NCBI RefSeq assembly: GCF_000759675.1
Contig: NZ_BAWM01000004.1
Location: forward strand, 186,001 to 250,000
Direction of reading: 5' to 3'
Length of the DNA stretch: 64,000 bases
From: Neobacillus niacini
GTDB lineage: Bacteria > Bacillota > Bacilli > Bacillales > Cytobacillaceae
Both the position numbers and the translations under genes were made by a program. The stretch's first letter is position 1. Every line of letters starts with the position of its first letter. Below the pieces are notes generated by a model. The model did no database searches and was not told where the DNA came from. It saw only the letters and a program-made list of their open reading frames with translations. Shown in pieces: positions 7,320-16,759 of this stretch.

Positions 7320-8498
7320 TTAAAAGAAATCATAAAAATATGGCTTGTTCATTGGAATTAGTTCTTCTAAAACAGCAATTTCTGCTTCATGACCCTTTAT
7401 CCAGCCTAGTTCGAATAATTCAGAGGGCCGTTTGTAACCAAATACAATCGCAGTTAATGAATTAATATCTAATCTAACTCCTCTTTGAGGAGGCTGGGTA
7501 CAATTGCTTCCAGTCTTTTCTTTATAGACCTTTACTTCTCCATTACTAATTAAATAACTTCCATTGTTCCACGTGGCATAGTCATCTTCAAGGTGCAGAA
7601 ATACTTTTTTTGTACTAGCATTAAATTGATATCTTTGTAAACATTGCTCTGCATCGACTATTCTTCCCATAAAATATGGAGTAACTTCCATCTTTAATTT
7701 TGGCTGCTGAACAATAAATGGTAAGCCCTCATGGTTAGAAGTAAGAATGCTAACACTTTCAACCATAGAATCATGCTGACAAATAAAATTCCATAAACCA
7801 ATCCTTGCCCCATGATTTAGCGGTACGAGCTCCTGAACGTCCATTTTTCGCTCTTTTACCTCATATACTATATATCCCATTGCCTCATTATTTTCATTAT
7901 AATAAACGGCTATTTGCCCATCATCATAGATATTATTTTTCCACCACATAGTATCACGGACCAGCATACCCATATATTTTTTACTAAACTCCGCATAAAC
8001 GGATTCAATATCAGGATGATGACTTTCCTTTGTAAACCTTTTAATAGCTCCTGGCTGATTAAGTAAGAATTTAAGATCCTTTTTCTCAATCAGAATCTTT
8101 TTATTTTCTGTAAAAACCTCCCAGCCAAATTTACGATAAAAGCCAATATCAAAAGGATGTAATAATGAGACGATTTGTGACTCCTCTTTCATCCGTTTTA
8201 ATGCATCAATGATTAACCTCTTAACATAACCGTTTCTTCGATACTCTGGGTAGGCTGCAACTCCTGCTATACCACCCATTTTCCATTCATGTCCATTCAT
8301 AAATATATGATGTGGAATAATATGCAGTTTGGCAGCCAGAATATTTTCATCCCAAACTCCTATTACTTTGTGTTGCTTTAACATCTCCATTCTTGCAGGA
8401 ACATTTTCTTCAGGAATTTTATATTGAAAAGCATACATTGATAGATTCATTGATTCTAAATAATCTTTTTCATTAAGTTCCTTTATTTCCAATTCCAT
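7320..8498 (-). CDS. Eis-like GNAT N-acetyltransferase
   Basis: About 392 residues. The N-terminal GNAT domain (about 1-130) has the acetyl-CoA pyrophosphate loop G-V-A-A-Y-P-E-Y-R-R-N-G-Y-V-K-R-L, followed by P-F-D-I-G-F-Y-R-K-F-G-W-E. The second half resembles the GNAT-like and sterol-carrier-type domains of Eis proteins, and the chain ends on an aromatic-rich Y-F-Y-D-F-F, as in Eis where the C-terminal carboxylate takes part in catalysis. Start is ATG 8498, or the adjoining GTG 8501, behind AGAAGGGGAG. Substrate unknown; Eis relatives acetylate amines and aminoglycosides. Single-gene unit. Confidence 0.85.
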   Translation of the reverse strand: MELEIKELNEKDYLESMNLSMYAFQYKIPEENVPARMEMLKQHKVIGVWDENILAAKLHIIPHHIFMNGHEWKMGGIAGVAAYPEYRRNGYVKRLIIDALKRMKEESQIVSLLHPFDIGFYRKFGWEVFTENKKILIEKKDLKFLLNQPGAIKRFTKESHHPDIESVYAEFSKKYMGMLVRDTMWWKNNIYDDGQIAVYYNENNEAMGYIVYEVKERKMDVQELVPLNHGARIGLWNFICQHDSMVESVSILTSNHEGLPFIVQQPKLKMEVTPYFMGRIVDAEQCLQRYQFNASTKKVFLHLEDDYATWNNGSYLISNGEVKVYKEKTGSNCTQPPQRGVRLDINSLTAIVFGYKRPSELFELGWIKGHEAEIAVLEELIPMNKPYFYDFF

Positions 8499-8542
8499 CA
8501 CTCCCCTTCTAAAATATTTCTATCAAAGAACTAAAATTCCTT

Positions 8543-8574
8543 AAAAAAAAAAAAAGTGTCTATTGAAGACACCT
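8543..8574 (-). terminator. Terminator after the DUF420 gene
   Basis: GTGTCT/AGACAC stem followed on the minus strand by twelve T residues. Confidence 0.9.
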
Positions 8575-9039
8575 TTAAAATCCTAGGATTGCTTTAATAA
8601 CCGAGGTAGTTTCTCCTCCGTGATAAAAAACATAAAGTAATAAGTAAACCGCTACACCTGTGATAGCAGTGAAGAACCAAATAACACTTGTAATGGGTCC
8701 AATCTTCCTATGCTTGGTTAGATTATTTTTATAACCAGTATACAGCGTAACAATCCCGAAAACGGCACCTGTAGTTGCTAAAATGATATGGAAAACTAAA
8801 AACAGAGTGTAATATATTTTTAGATTCTCCGGACCTCCAAAGGCTGTGTTTCCTATAAATATAGTTCTAGAAGCATAGATGATAAAGAAAATAAGTGCAA
8901 AGATTGCAGCAGTGAACATAGTCTTTTTATGTGCTTCTATTCTTCTTTGTTTAATTTGCCACCAGCCTATTGCAACCGTAATGGCACTTAAAACAATAAA
9001 GGTCGTACTTATCGTTGGTAAAATCGGTAGGGAATTCAT
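8575..9039 (-). CDS. ctaM: DUF420 membrane protein, CtaM-type oxidase factor
   Basis: 154 residues with four hydrophobic segments (about 10-27, 40-60, 75-100, 118-145) and conserved histidines (I-E-A-H-K-K-T, F-L-V-F-H-I-I-L, N-L-T-K-H-R-K-I-G) typical of DUF420. In Staphylococcus the DUF420 protein CtaM is needed for active heme-A oxidase; B. subtilis has the relative YozB. Start ATG 9039 with GAGGC upstream. Its place directly after ctaG supports a role in caa3 oxidase maturation. Confidence 0.85.
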   Translation of the reverse strand: MNSLPILPTISTTFIVLSAITVAIGWWQIKQRRIEAHKKTMFTAAIFALIFFIIYASRTIFIGNTAFGGPENLKIYYTLFLVFHIILATTGAVFGIVTLYTGYKNNLTKHRKIGPITSVIWFFTAITGVAVYLLLYVFYHGGETTSVIKAILGF

Positions 9040-9108
9040 GGAATTAGCCTCACTTTTTATTTATTCTACAATAATTTTAGTTTAGTTCTCCCATTTTTTC
9101 AATAAAAA

Positions 9109-9136
9109 GAAAATCTCCCAGTACTATGGGAGATTT
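9109..9136 (-). terminator. Terminator at the end of ctaG
   Basis: AAATCTCCCA/TGGGAGATTT stem overlapping the ctaG stop, followed on the minus strand by TTCTTTTTATT. Confidence 0.85.
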
Positions 9137-10040
9137 ATTCAATCAGAGAAGGCTTTAGAGTCTGCTTCATTTCTTTTTCAGATTCTGCTTGATCTTTTCG
9201 GTACCATTCAAAGAAAACATGTCCTAAGATAACTCCATATACAATTTCCTGGATGATTTTCATTAATACTCCACCAAGCTGTTGATCATGTAATAACGAC
9301 ATCGAACTAAATAATTCTGGACCACTTATGCTTAAACCAGCAAATGTTGCCGGACCAACACAAAGACTCATTACTTGAGCCCAAACTTCTGGGTCAGAAT
9401 AGGTAGCGTATATTGACGCAGGAGCAAAAATAATTAATGCGCATGCAGGGGTAATTAATATTCCGTCTGCAAAAATATAACCAACCTTTTTTAATCCACT
9501 TAACCTTTGATGCTCTGGTACAGGGTTAATGAGCGGCCACCACATGAATATCGCAACGATAAACAATAGAATGGAATATCCAGCATGTAACCAGAAGCTT
9601 TGCATGACTCGGTCAAAAATCATTGGCACATGGTAAAAAGAAAACAATCCGTTAAAAATGATTAAAGAAATGAGTGGTTTTGTAAAAAACTTAAATAGTG
9701 AATGAAACAAGTTTATCTTGAAAAGCTTTCTCCAGATCCAGACAGGGATACCAAATATAAAGATTGGTGGTATCACAAGAACTAAAAGCGCCATTGAAAT
9801 CATATGGACGTAAAACATTAAATGAGCCATTAAATCCAGCGGAGAGCCCTTAATTGCATAAATTAGTGAAATCGAGAGTAAAAATAACCCAGCCTGTTTT
9901 TTAGTTAAAGGCTCACTATCTACAAACCTGCTGCGGAATGTAATTGTAATTAAAAAATATACAGCTGTAACTGCAAGTAAACATAGTAGAAAGTACGGGC
10001 TCCAAAGTGCCTTAAAGCCAAAAATATCTAATGTAAGCAC
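9135..10040 (-). CDS. ctaG: Cytochrome c oxidase assembly factor CtaG
   Basis: 301 residues of the caa3_CtaG family, a multi-span membrane protein required to form active caa3 oxidase in B. subtilis, probably in copper delivery to subunit I. About seven hydrophobic spans are visible; conserved residues include L-M-A-H-L-M-F-Y-V-H-M, F-Y-H-V-P and W-W-P-L-I-N-P-V-P-E. Start is GTG 10040 with AGAGGTG at 7-base spacing. It follows ctaF after a terminator-like hairpin, so it may have partly separate expression. Confidence 0.93.
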   Translation of the reverse strand: MLTLDIFGFKALWSPYFLLCLLAVTAVYFLITITFRSRFVDSEPLTKKQAGLFLLSISLIYAIKGSPLDLMAHLMFYVHMISMALLVLVIPPIFIFGIPVWIWRKLFKINLFHSLFKFFTKPLISLIIFNGLFSFYHVPMIFDRVMQSFWLHAGYSILLFIVAIFMWWPLINPVPEHQRLSGLKKVGYIFADGILITPACALIIFAPASIYATYSDPEVWAQVMSLCVGPATFAGLSISGPELFSSMSLLHDQQLGGVLMKIIQEIVYGVILGHVFFEWYRKDQAESEKEMKQTLKPSLIE

Positions 10041-10136
10041 CGCATATCACCTCTAAATAGTAGTTAAATCATAGTTCTATTATATACGTAAGCAAATTAA
10101 AGAAGCAAAGAAATGAATTAATTCCCTATAAAAAGA

Positions 10137-10160
10137 AAATCGGCATAAAGCCGATTTTCT
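10137..10160 (-). terminator. Hairpin after ctaF
   Basis: AAAATCGGC/GCCGATTTT stem just past the ctaF stop with a T-rich minus-strand tail; likely terminator or attenuator before ctaG. Confidence 0.75.
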
Positions 10161-10167
10161 AAAAAAA

Positions 10168-10503
10168 TTACCACCAAATAATTGTTGAGAAAGCTAACAC
10201 AGTCACTAGTCCAACAAGTAATCCTGAATAAAGAAACATTGATGGTGCTTCATGACCTTTATGGCTCATATGCATGAAATAGTAAAGCTGAAATATTACT
10301 TGTACGACAGCCAAGAGGAGAATAAACGGAACGATAAACCAAGCCGAAAATCCTTTAATGGCTACTGCTGCAAAAGCAATTAATGTTAAGAAAATCATCA
10401 AGGCGAAGGAAACGACTTGATGTCTCATTTCTTCAGCGCTTTTTTTTCGACGATATTCAATGTCAACTCTTGGGTTCCCTGAATTTAATTGTGAATTTGC
10501 CAT
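10168..10503 (-). CDS. ctaF: Cytochrome caa3 oxidase subunit IV
   Basis: 111 residues with three membrane spans (about 30-50, 55-75, 90-110), the caa3-type subunit IV pattern. The I-F-Q-L-Y-Y-F-M-H-M-S-H-K-G block is the family's most recognisable stretch. Start ATG 10503 after GGTGGGATAAAC. It starts 4 bases after the ctaE stop and closes the ctaCDEF structural operon. Confidence 0.92.
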   Translation of the reverse strand: MANSQLNSGNPRVDIEYRRKKSAEEMRHQVVSFALMIFLTLIAFAAVAIKGFSAWFIVPFILLLAVVQVIFQLYYFMHMSHKGHEAPSMFLYSGLLVGLVTVLAFSTIIWW

Positions 10504-10507
10504 CAGT

Positions 10508-11137
10508 TTATCCCACCATTCCCATTAAATAAACTACTGTAAAAATGAATACCCAAACTACGTCAATAAAATGCCAATACAAACTAGCAACGTAAAATTT
10601 AGGGGCATTATATAAATCCAAGCCGCGTTTGGTATTGCGGATGATTAACGTTGTAATCCACAATAGTCCAAATGCAACGTGAGCTCCATGGAACCCTACT
10701 AATGTGTAGAATGCAGATCCAAATGCACTGCTTCTAAACGTATGATGATACTCATGCACATAGTGATTGAATTCATAAATCTCTAATCCAAGGAAGGCAA
10801 GCCCTAATAATAGAGTTAGGACTAACCAAAGATTCATTTTTTTCGCATTAAAGTTTTTCATGTGATACATAGCATATACGCTTGTTAAAGAGCTTGTTAA
10901 TAACAGCATTGTAGCTACAAATGTCAATGGCAAGTCATATAAATCTTTCGCTAATGTATGCGTTGAATCAGGTACTTTGTCCTTCAAAGCTAAGTAGGTA
11001 GCAAAGAGAGAGGCAAAAAGCACCGTCTCTCCACCTAGGAAGAACCAAAAGCCTAAAAATTTATTCTTTGCTTCAAGGGTTGACTTTTCAGGCTCAGCAG
11101 GCCATGTTTCATACGTTAATTTATCTTCTGCGTGCAT
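10508..11137 (-). CDS. ctaE: Cytochrome caa3 oxidase subunit III
   Basis: 209 residues, five to six membrane spans. Subunit III supports proton uptake and stability of the oxidase. Typical motifs: F-W-F-F-L-G-G-E-T-V-L-F-A-S, L-V-G-F-H-G-A-H-V-A-F-G and the C-terminal Y-W-H-F-I-D-V-V-W-V-F. Its ATG at 11137 overlaps the ctaD stop by one base (TAATG), implying translational coupling. Confidence 0.95.
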   Translation of the reverse strand: MHAEDKLTYETWPAEPEKSTLEAKNKFLGFWFFLGGETVLFASLFATYLALKDKVPDSTHTLAKDLYDLPLTFVATMLLLTSSLTSVYAMYHMKNFNAKKMNLWLVLTLLLGLAFLGLEIYEFNHYVHEYHHTFRSSAFGSAFYTLVGFHGAHVAFGLLWITTLIIRNTKRGLDLYNAPKFYVASLYWHFIDVVWVFIFTVVYLMGMVG

Positions 11138-13008
11138 TATGCCTTAACCCCCTTATCCTCGTCATCAATCAATTCTTCTTTATGAATATGGAAACCATGG
11201 TCATCCTTAACAGAACGTAAGAACATAGCTCCAAAGGTAATCAATAAACCAATGATAAGGACTGGAACAGACCATGCTTTATCATCCATATTAAACAATG
11301 CACCGAACGCAGCTACAAACAACCCAAATGCGATCACAAATGGCAGGATGGATGAATTAGGCATGTGAATATCTCCTAGTGGTTCAGCAGGAGTCATTCC
11401 TTTTTTTCCATCCATCTTTTCTAACCAGTAAGCATCCAATCCACGTACAAGCGGAAGCTGTTTAAAGTTATAGAATGGCGGTGGTGAAGGAAGTGACCAC
11501 TCGAGTGTTCTTCCATCTCCCCATGGATCATTTCCAACTTTAACATTTTTAACTGAGGTCATGATTATGTTATACAGCAAAACGATAACCGCTAAAGACA
11601 TAAATGCAGCCCCAATAGAGCTAATTAGGTTTGAAGTTTCAAATCCTTGACCTGGTAAATATGTGAATACACGACGCGGCATTCCCCAAAGACCAAGAAA
11701 ATGCTGAATAAAGAATGTCATATGGAAACCGATGAAAAACAACCAGAAGGTAATCTTACCTAATGTTTCACTTAACATCGTTCCAAACATTTTCGGCCAA
11801 TATAGGTGTGTACCAGCAAAGATTGCAAAGACAACTCCGCCAACAATTACGTAGTGGAAGTGTGCTACAACGAAATAAGTATCATGGTACTGATAGTCCG
11901 CTGCTGCTGCTGCAAGCATTACTCCAGTTACCCCACCAGCAAGAAACGAAGGAATAAATGCCAAGGCCCAATGCATTGGAGTAGTAAATTTAACACTGCC
12001 TCCCCAAATGGTTAATAGCCAGTTGAAAATTTTAATACCAGTTGGAACACCAATTGCCATTGTTGCAACAGCGAAAATCGCATTGGCAACAGGGCCTAAA
12101 CCTGTTGTAAACATATGGTGTGCCCAAACCATGAAGCCCAAGAAGCCAATTAATACAGTCGCAAAAACCATTGAAGAATATCCAAATAAACGTTTTCTTG
12201 AAAAAATCGGGAATATTTCCGAGAAAATCCCAAAAGCAGGAAGTATCAAAATGTAAACTTCTGGATGTCCGAATATCCAGAATAAGTGCTCCCAAATAAC
12301 TGTATTTCCACCCATGGTGGTAACAAAGAAATTAGACCCGAACATACGGTCAAACATCATTAAGACTAAACCAACTGTTAAAGGTGGGAAAGCAAATAAA
12401 ATAAGTGCAGAAGTGACAAATGTTGTCCATGTAAACAATGGCATTCTCATATAAGTCATTCCAGGTGCACGCATGTTAATAATCGTTACTAGGAAGTTAA
12501 TACCACCTATTAGTGTACCTAGACCGGATATCTGTAGTCCCAATACGTAGAAATCAACCCCATGACCTTTGGAGGCCATTGCCAGGGATGCATATGATGT
12601 CCATCCTGCGTCAGGTGCTCCGTCAAAAAACCATGAAAGGTTTAGAAATACTCCTCCGAAGAAGAATAACCAAAATCCTAAAGCGTTGACAAATGGAAAC
12701 GCCACGTCACGGGCACCAATTTGTAATGGCATTACCGCATTCATAAAAGCAAAAACAAGCGGCATTGCTGCAAGGAATATCATCGTTGTTCCATGCATGG
12801 TAATAATTTCATTGAATAATCCTGCACTTACAAAATCATTGTTAGGTACTGCAAGCTGGATACGGATAAATACAGCCTCAAGTCCGCCAACTACAAAGAA
12901 TAATCCACCTGCAATAAGATATAGGATTGCGATCTTTTTATGGTCAACAGTCGTAAGATAGTCCCATATAGTCGCACCGAAACCCTTTTTTTGTGCGTAG
13001 GTACTCAC
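11137..13008 (-). CDS. ctaD: Cytochrome caa3 oxidase subunit I
   Basis: 623 residues, the heme-copper catalytic subunit. Visible landmarks: heme a ligand region T-M-H-G-T-T-M, the H-P-E-V-Y-I-L-I-L-P copper/Tyr cross-link motif, A-H-H-M-F-T for the CuB histidines and T-Y-F-V-V-A-H-F-H-Y-V with the two heme ligands. Twelve core spans plus C-terminal extra spans as in caa3 enzymes. It couples oxygen reduction to proton pumping in the cytoplasmic membrane. Start is GTG 13008 behind GGGAGG. Confidence 0.97.
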   Translation of the reverse strand: MSTYAQKKGFGATIWDYLTTVDHKKIAILYLIAGGLFFVVGGLEAVFIRIQLAVPNNDFVSAGLFNEIITMHGTTMIFLAAMPLVFAFMNAVMPLQIGARDVAFPFVNALGFWLFFFGGVFLNLSWFFDGAPDAGWTSYASLAMASKGHGVDFYVLGLQISGLGTLIGGINFLVTIINMRAPGMTYMRMPLFTWTTFVTSALILFAFPPLTVGLVLMMFDRMFGSNFFVTTMGGNTVIWEHLFWIFGHPEVYILILPAFGIFSEIFPIFSRKRLFGYSSMVFATVLIGFLGFMVWAHHMFTTGLGPVANAIFAVATMAIGVPTGIKIFNWLLTIWGGSVKFTTPMHWALAFIPSFLAGGVTGVMLAAAAADYQYHDTYFVVAHFHYVIVGGVVFAIFAGTHLYWPKMFGTMLSETLGKITFWLFFIGFHMTFFIQHFLGLWGMPRRVFTYLPGQGFETSNLISSIGAAFMSLAVIVLLYNIIMTSVKNVKVGNDPWGDGRTLEWSLPSPPPFYNFKQLPLVRGLDAYWLEKMDGKKGMTPAEPLGDIHMPNSSILPFVIAFGLFVAAFGALFNMDDKAWSVPVLIIGLLITFGAMFLRSVKDDHGFHIHKEELIDDEDKGVKA

Positions 13009-13039
13009 AATTTTACCTCCCTTTCTACCAATTCCCCTA

Positions 13040-14098
13040 TTATTCCTGAACTTTTAATCCCATTAAATAAGCAGTTAAAGCATTAAGCTGATCTTCAGTT
13101 AATGGATCATATTTATCAGTCATTAAATTTCCTGGCTTGTATTTTTCAGGTGTGCGCAACCAATTTTTTAATTCATCTTCATTATGGTCTAAGACACCAG
13201 CTATACGTGAGCGTTCTCCGAAGTTTGTCAAGTTAGGTGCAAACCTTGCTTCTGGAGGTGTTGTATTTGATGGAGTTACAGCATGACAGCTGATACAGCT
13301 TTGATTAAAGATATCTTGACCTTGCTGAGCCAAATCTGTTTCAGCTTTTGCAGGTTCTTTAACCTCTTTCATATCGGCGACCCAGTTATCAAAGTCATCA
13401 CGGCTCAATGTTTTAACTTTAAAGTCCATTAATGCATGTGATGGTCCACAAAGCTCAGCACACTTCCCGTAAAATAAATCTCCAGCTTCTTCTGCCTTCT
13501 TGCTGTCAAATTCTAACCAAAATTTATTAACATTCTCGGTATTCGTATCAAGCTTTCCGCCTACCGCTGGAACCCAGAAGGAGTGTTTAACATCAGAAGA
13601 TATTAAATTAAAATATACCTTTTCATCGGTCGGAACAACTAAATCTTGACCAGTAACAATGCCTTGACCAGGATATTCAAATTCCCACCAATATAAATTG
13701 GAACGAACATTGATGACAAGCGCATCTGAACCTTTTTTATCCATTGGTGAAACATCTGCTAATTTAAATGTAGCAGAAACCGTTGGAACCGCTAAAAGCA
13801 ATAGTAATAAAATTGGTATAACTGTCCAAATAATTTCTAGTTTGTGACTTCCTTCAACCTGTTTTGGTATCTTTTCATCTTTTCGTCTAAATTTAAATAA
13901 GACGATAAAAAAGATTACCATTACAACTACAATAACCCCTACCATAATCAATGTACTAAGTTTCATCAGATCATATTGAATCTCTGCAACTTCACCAGCA
14001 GGCCTTAACGTCGATAGGAACGGTTCGCCACATCCTGAAAGGATAAGCGAAAGAATCGCAAATATCGAGAGCAAACGCCATTTTGCAAGCCTTTTCAT
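13040..14098 (-). CDS. ctaC: Cytochrome caa3 oxidase subunit II with cytochrome c domain
   Basis: 352 residues. Signal peptide with lipobox I-L-S-G-C (Cys about residue 23), two membrane spans (about 47-68 and 90-110), a cupredoxin domain with the CuA motif C-A-E-L-C-G-P-S-H-A-L-M, and a C-terminal cytochrome c domain with C-I-S-C-H and distal Met in P-G-N-L-M-T. This fusion defines caa3-type enzymes: electrons pass from the tethered heme c to CuA and then to subunit I. First of the ctaCDEF operon. An Ala-rich or duplicated linker is not seen. Confidence 0.96.
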   Translation of the reverse strand: MKRLAKWRLLSIFAILSLILSGCGEPFLSTLRPAGEVAEIQYDLMKLSTLIMVGVIVVVMVIFFIVLFKFRRKDEKIPKQVEGSHKLEIIWTVIPILLLLLLAVPTVSATFKLADVSPMDKKGSDALVINVRSNLYWWEFEYPGQGIVTGQDLVVPTDEKVYFNLISSDVKHSFWVPAVGGKLDTNTENVNKFWLEFDSKKAEEAGDLFYGKCAELCGPSHALMDFKVKTLSRDDFDNWVADMKEVKEPAKAETDLAQQGQDIFNQSCISCHAVTPSNTTPPEARFAPNLTNFGERSRIAGVLDHNEDELKNWLRTPEKYKPGNLMTDKYDPLTEDQLNALTAYLMGLKVQE

Positions 14099-14196
14099 AG
14101 CTAAATCAAACCCCTCTTTCGCTAAATAATTTCTTTAAATATCTGTGATCAAAAATGTATGTAGTATTATTCCTTCTTAATTGTAAAAAGAAACAC

Positions 14197-14225
14197 GGAG
14201 GCAAAAAAGTTATTAATGCCTCCAA
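14197..14225 (-). terminator. Hairpin between ctaB and ctaC
   Basis: GGAGGC/GCCTCC stem with a 15-base loop. T-rich DNA flanks both sides, so the direction is uncertain; on the minus strand it would end or attenuate ctaB transcripts. Confidence 0.5.
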
Positions 14226-14282
14226 TATTTTTTTATTACTAGGAATACTTATATTCCCCTTATTTAAGAAAGAACATTCTAG

Positions 14283-15221
14283 CTAAACCAATGTAACAAT
14301 GACCATTGCGACAAAAATAATGGTTAAATATTGCAATGAGTACACAAACATTAACTTTGCCCACTTAATATCATCTTTGATCTTATATCCATAAATCCCT
14401 AATACAAGCCAACCGATATTTAATACCGTTGCCAAAATTAGAAATGGGATTCCTAATGAAGTAAGTAATATAGGTGTTGGCAGTAGTGCTGCTACCCATA
14501 TTAAGATGTGTTTCTTTGTTGTTTTAAAGCCCTTCACCACTGGAAGCATTGGGATACCAGCAGCTCTATATTCCTCTACCCTTCTCATTGCAAGAGCGTA
14601 GAAATGAGGAGGCTGCCAAATAAACATAATTATAAACAATGACCATGCCATCATATCAAGATTTCCATCTACTGCAGCCCATCCAATTAATGGGGGTACT
14701 GCCCCAGAAATACTGCCTATGATGGTATTTGATACCAATTGTCTCTTTGACCATAGAGAATACAGGACAACATAACTAAAAACCCCAAGCAGTCCAATCA
14801 CTGTTGCAGTTATGGTAGTAAACAATAGAAAAATTGTACCCAGAGCTATTAAGAAAATCCCCAATCCAAGTACTTTTGAAGGAACTATTTTCCCTGTAAC
14901 TGTAGGTCTTGCTTTTGTTCTTTCCATTAAATGGTCGATATCTCGATCAATATAATTATTTATACTGCATGAACCAGCAATAATAAGGGAGGAACCAAGA
15001 ATGGTATATAAAACTATATCTAAGTTATTTAGAAAACTTTGACCACTAAAATGCAGAGCAAGCCATAAACCTGTAAATGTCGTAATAAGATTTGAATTTA
15101 CAATCCCAATCTTTATAAGTGCCATAAAATCTTTCCACATTGTGGCTTTTTCCATATGTGAATTAAGACCGGTTGAGCCATTTTCTATCGTTGCTTCACC
15201 GTATGCCTTTGAATTTGGCAT
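14283..15221 (-). CDS. ctaB: Protoheme IX farnesyltransferase (heme O synthase)
   Basis: 312 residues from ATG 15221, which follows TTAGGAGGGGGAAAG; a frame opening at 15281 runs through this ribosome site and is not used. UbiA-fold prenyltransferase with about nine spans. Signature motifs are [19 protein letters not shown] and, in the second half, W-Q-P-P-H-F-Y-A-L. It adds a farnesyl group to heme B to make heme O, substrate of CtaA. Transcribed towards ctaC and divergent from ctaA. Confidence 0.95.
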   Translation of the reverse strand: MPNSKAYGEATIENGSTGLNSHMEKATMWKDFMALIKIGIVNSNLITTFTGLWLALHFSGQSFLNNLDIVLYTILGSSLIIAGSCSINNYIDRDIDHLMERTKARPTVTGKIVPSKVLGLGIFLIALGTIFLLFTTITATVIGLLGVFSYVVLYSLWSKRQLVSNTIIGSISGAVPPLIGWAAVDGNLDMMAWSLFIIMFIWQPPHFYALAMRRVEEYRAAGIPMLPVVKGFKTTKKHILIWVAALLPTPILLTSLGIPFLILATVLNIGWLVLGIYGYKIKDDIKWAKLMFVYSLQYLTIIFVAMVIVTLV

Positions 15222-15807
15222 CTTTCCCCCTCCTAAATATGTTGTAATTATTATTATAAACCCGATAGATAACTTTACCAAATTATAATGGTTATTTAAA
15301 AGCTATTATTATTTTATAATATTGTTATTTAAGGAACACTTTCTCTGTATATTAAATCACACTTTTGTCTATTTTTGTGAATTTTTTTCGAATAATTTAT
15401 GTCTAAATTGTGTCAGTCAGTATTTAATAAACATTATACTATATTTTAGAATCTTTAGATAATAAAACACACTCTAATTTAAGCAAAATCCAAATAATTT
15501 CTTTATGTTATAGGCAACAAAAGGAAATTTAAATGTTGTTTTATATAAGATTAATTTAACCCATTTTATATTACTAACAGACCTTTATCTATTTAGCAAT
15601 AGTTTTCACTATAATAATAGTAAAAACTCAAAGTTATCCATAAACTTATTTTTTTTAAAAGTTATGCAAAAATTTCAGTTTTAATTCTGTTCTTTTTCCT
15701 ATGTTTTCGTTATGATAAGTAAGTACTTTTATCGCTTCATATTCAAATCATTATACTTACAAAATATCGAAAGAATTTATTAAACTTTTATTTAAGAAGG
15801 TGATTTT
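15222..15807. promoter_or_regulatory. Divergent ctaB/ctaA control region with ResD-like box
   Basis: 586 bases, very AT-rich, no credible gene. TTTGTGAAT at 15374-15382 is an exact match to the core ResD recognition sequence remembered from B. subtilis, and a related TTTTGTCTA lies just before it, a tandem arrangement. ResD (with ResE) activates ctaA and cta genes under low oxygen, so the location is right. Promoter boxes could not be assigned with certainty in such AT-rich DNA. Confidence 0.45.
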
Positions 15808-16713
15808 TTGCAACGTTCTTTAAAGTGGTTAGCTGTTGCAACTACTATTGGAATGATATTAGTTTTACTTGGGGGAGCCCTTGTAACCAAAACGGAGTCC
15901 GGTATGGGGTGCGGAAGATCATGGCCTTTATGTAATGGGGAGTTCGTACCAAGTGATATAACTCCCGAATTAGTCATTGAACTTGCCCACAGACTCGTGT
16001 CTGGCTCAGTTGGTTTTCTAGTACTCATTTTATCTATTTGGTCTTGGAAAGTAATCGGGCACATTAGGGAAACCAAATTCCTATCTTTTCTTTCTTTTTT
16101 CTTTTTACTGTTACAAGGATTGATTGGAGCAGCTGCAGTAATTTGGGAACAGTCTGACTTTATCCTCGCCCTGCACTTTGGTATATCACTAATTTCCTTT
16201 GCCGCTGTATTTTTGCTTACTTTATTAATCTTTGAAATCGATAAAAAGTTTGATGCTGATAAACTCATTATCGATAGGAGAATGGGCTTTCATATTATCT
16301 CTATTTCCATTTATAGCTACTTTGTTATTTATACAGGTGCTCTAGTACGTCATACTGAATCAAGCTTGGTTTGCCGTGATTGGCCATTATGTATCAATGA
16401 TAGCCCAGCGCTGCCAAGTAATCTTTATGAGTGGGTACAGATGGGACACCGTGCAGCAGCTGCTGGTATCTTCATATGGATAGGTTATGTAACTTACTTA
16501 GCTATTAAAAAGTATCGTCAGCAAAGAATTATCTATTGGGGTTGGATCAGTGCATTTACTTTAGTATCCCTCCAAGTATTATCGGGAGCACTCGTTATTT
16601 TTACCCGATTAAATCTTTACATCGCATTAATGCATGCATTATTTATTACCTGTTTATTTGGTGTTCTAAGTTATTTCCTGCTTTTACTCTCAAGGTCACG
16701 AAAGAATCATTAG
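15808..16713 (+). CDS. ctaA: Heme A synthase
   Basis: 301 residues, start TTG 15808 behind AAGAAGGTG. Eight membrane spans in two four-helix halves. Each half has its heme-ligand histidine pair (A-H-R-L-V-S-G and [12 protein letters not shown] and M-H-A-L-F) and a Cys pair in the outer loop (C-G-R-S-W-P-L-C and C-R-D-W-P-L-C), the hallmark of Bacillus-type CtaA. It oxidises the C8 methyl of heme O to give heme A for CtaD. Monocistronic, ended by a strong terminator shared with pyc. Confidence 0.95.
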   Translation: MQRSLKWLAVATTIGMILVLLGGALVTKTESGMGCGRSWPLCNGEFVPSDITPELVIELAHRLVSGSVGFLVLILSIWSWKVIGHIRETKFLSFLSFFFLLLQGLIGAAAVIWEQSDFILALHFGISLISFAAVFLLTLLIFEIDKKFDADKLIIDRRMGFHIISISIYSYFVIYTGALVRHTESSLVCRDWPLCINDSPALPSNLYEWVQMGHRAAAAGIFIWIGYVTYLAIKKYRQQRIIYWGWISAFTLVSLQVLSGALVIFTRLNLYIALMHALFITCLFGVLSYFLLLLSRSRKNH

Positions 16714-16717
16714 ATAT

Positions 16718-16756
16718 AAAAAAGTTGCCAAGAATTAAATCTTGGCAACTTTTTTT
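16718..16756. terminator. Bidirectional terminator ctaA/pyc
   Basis: AAAGTTGCCAAG/CTTGGCAACTTTTTTT stem between the converging ctaA and pyc genes. Confidence 0.92.
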
Positions 16757-16759
16757 CGA

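Noticed and set aside
12569-12961. Plus-strand frame inside ctaD
   Set aside because: Complement of highly conserved subunit I codons; no start signals.
15792-16268. Long minus-strand frame inside ctaA
   Set aside because: Antisense shadow of a certain gene; no ribosome site or recognisable sequence.
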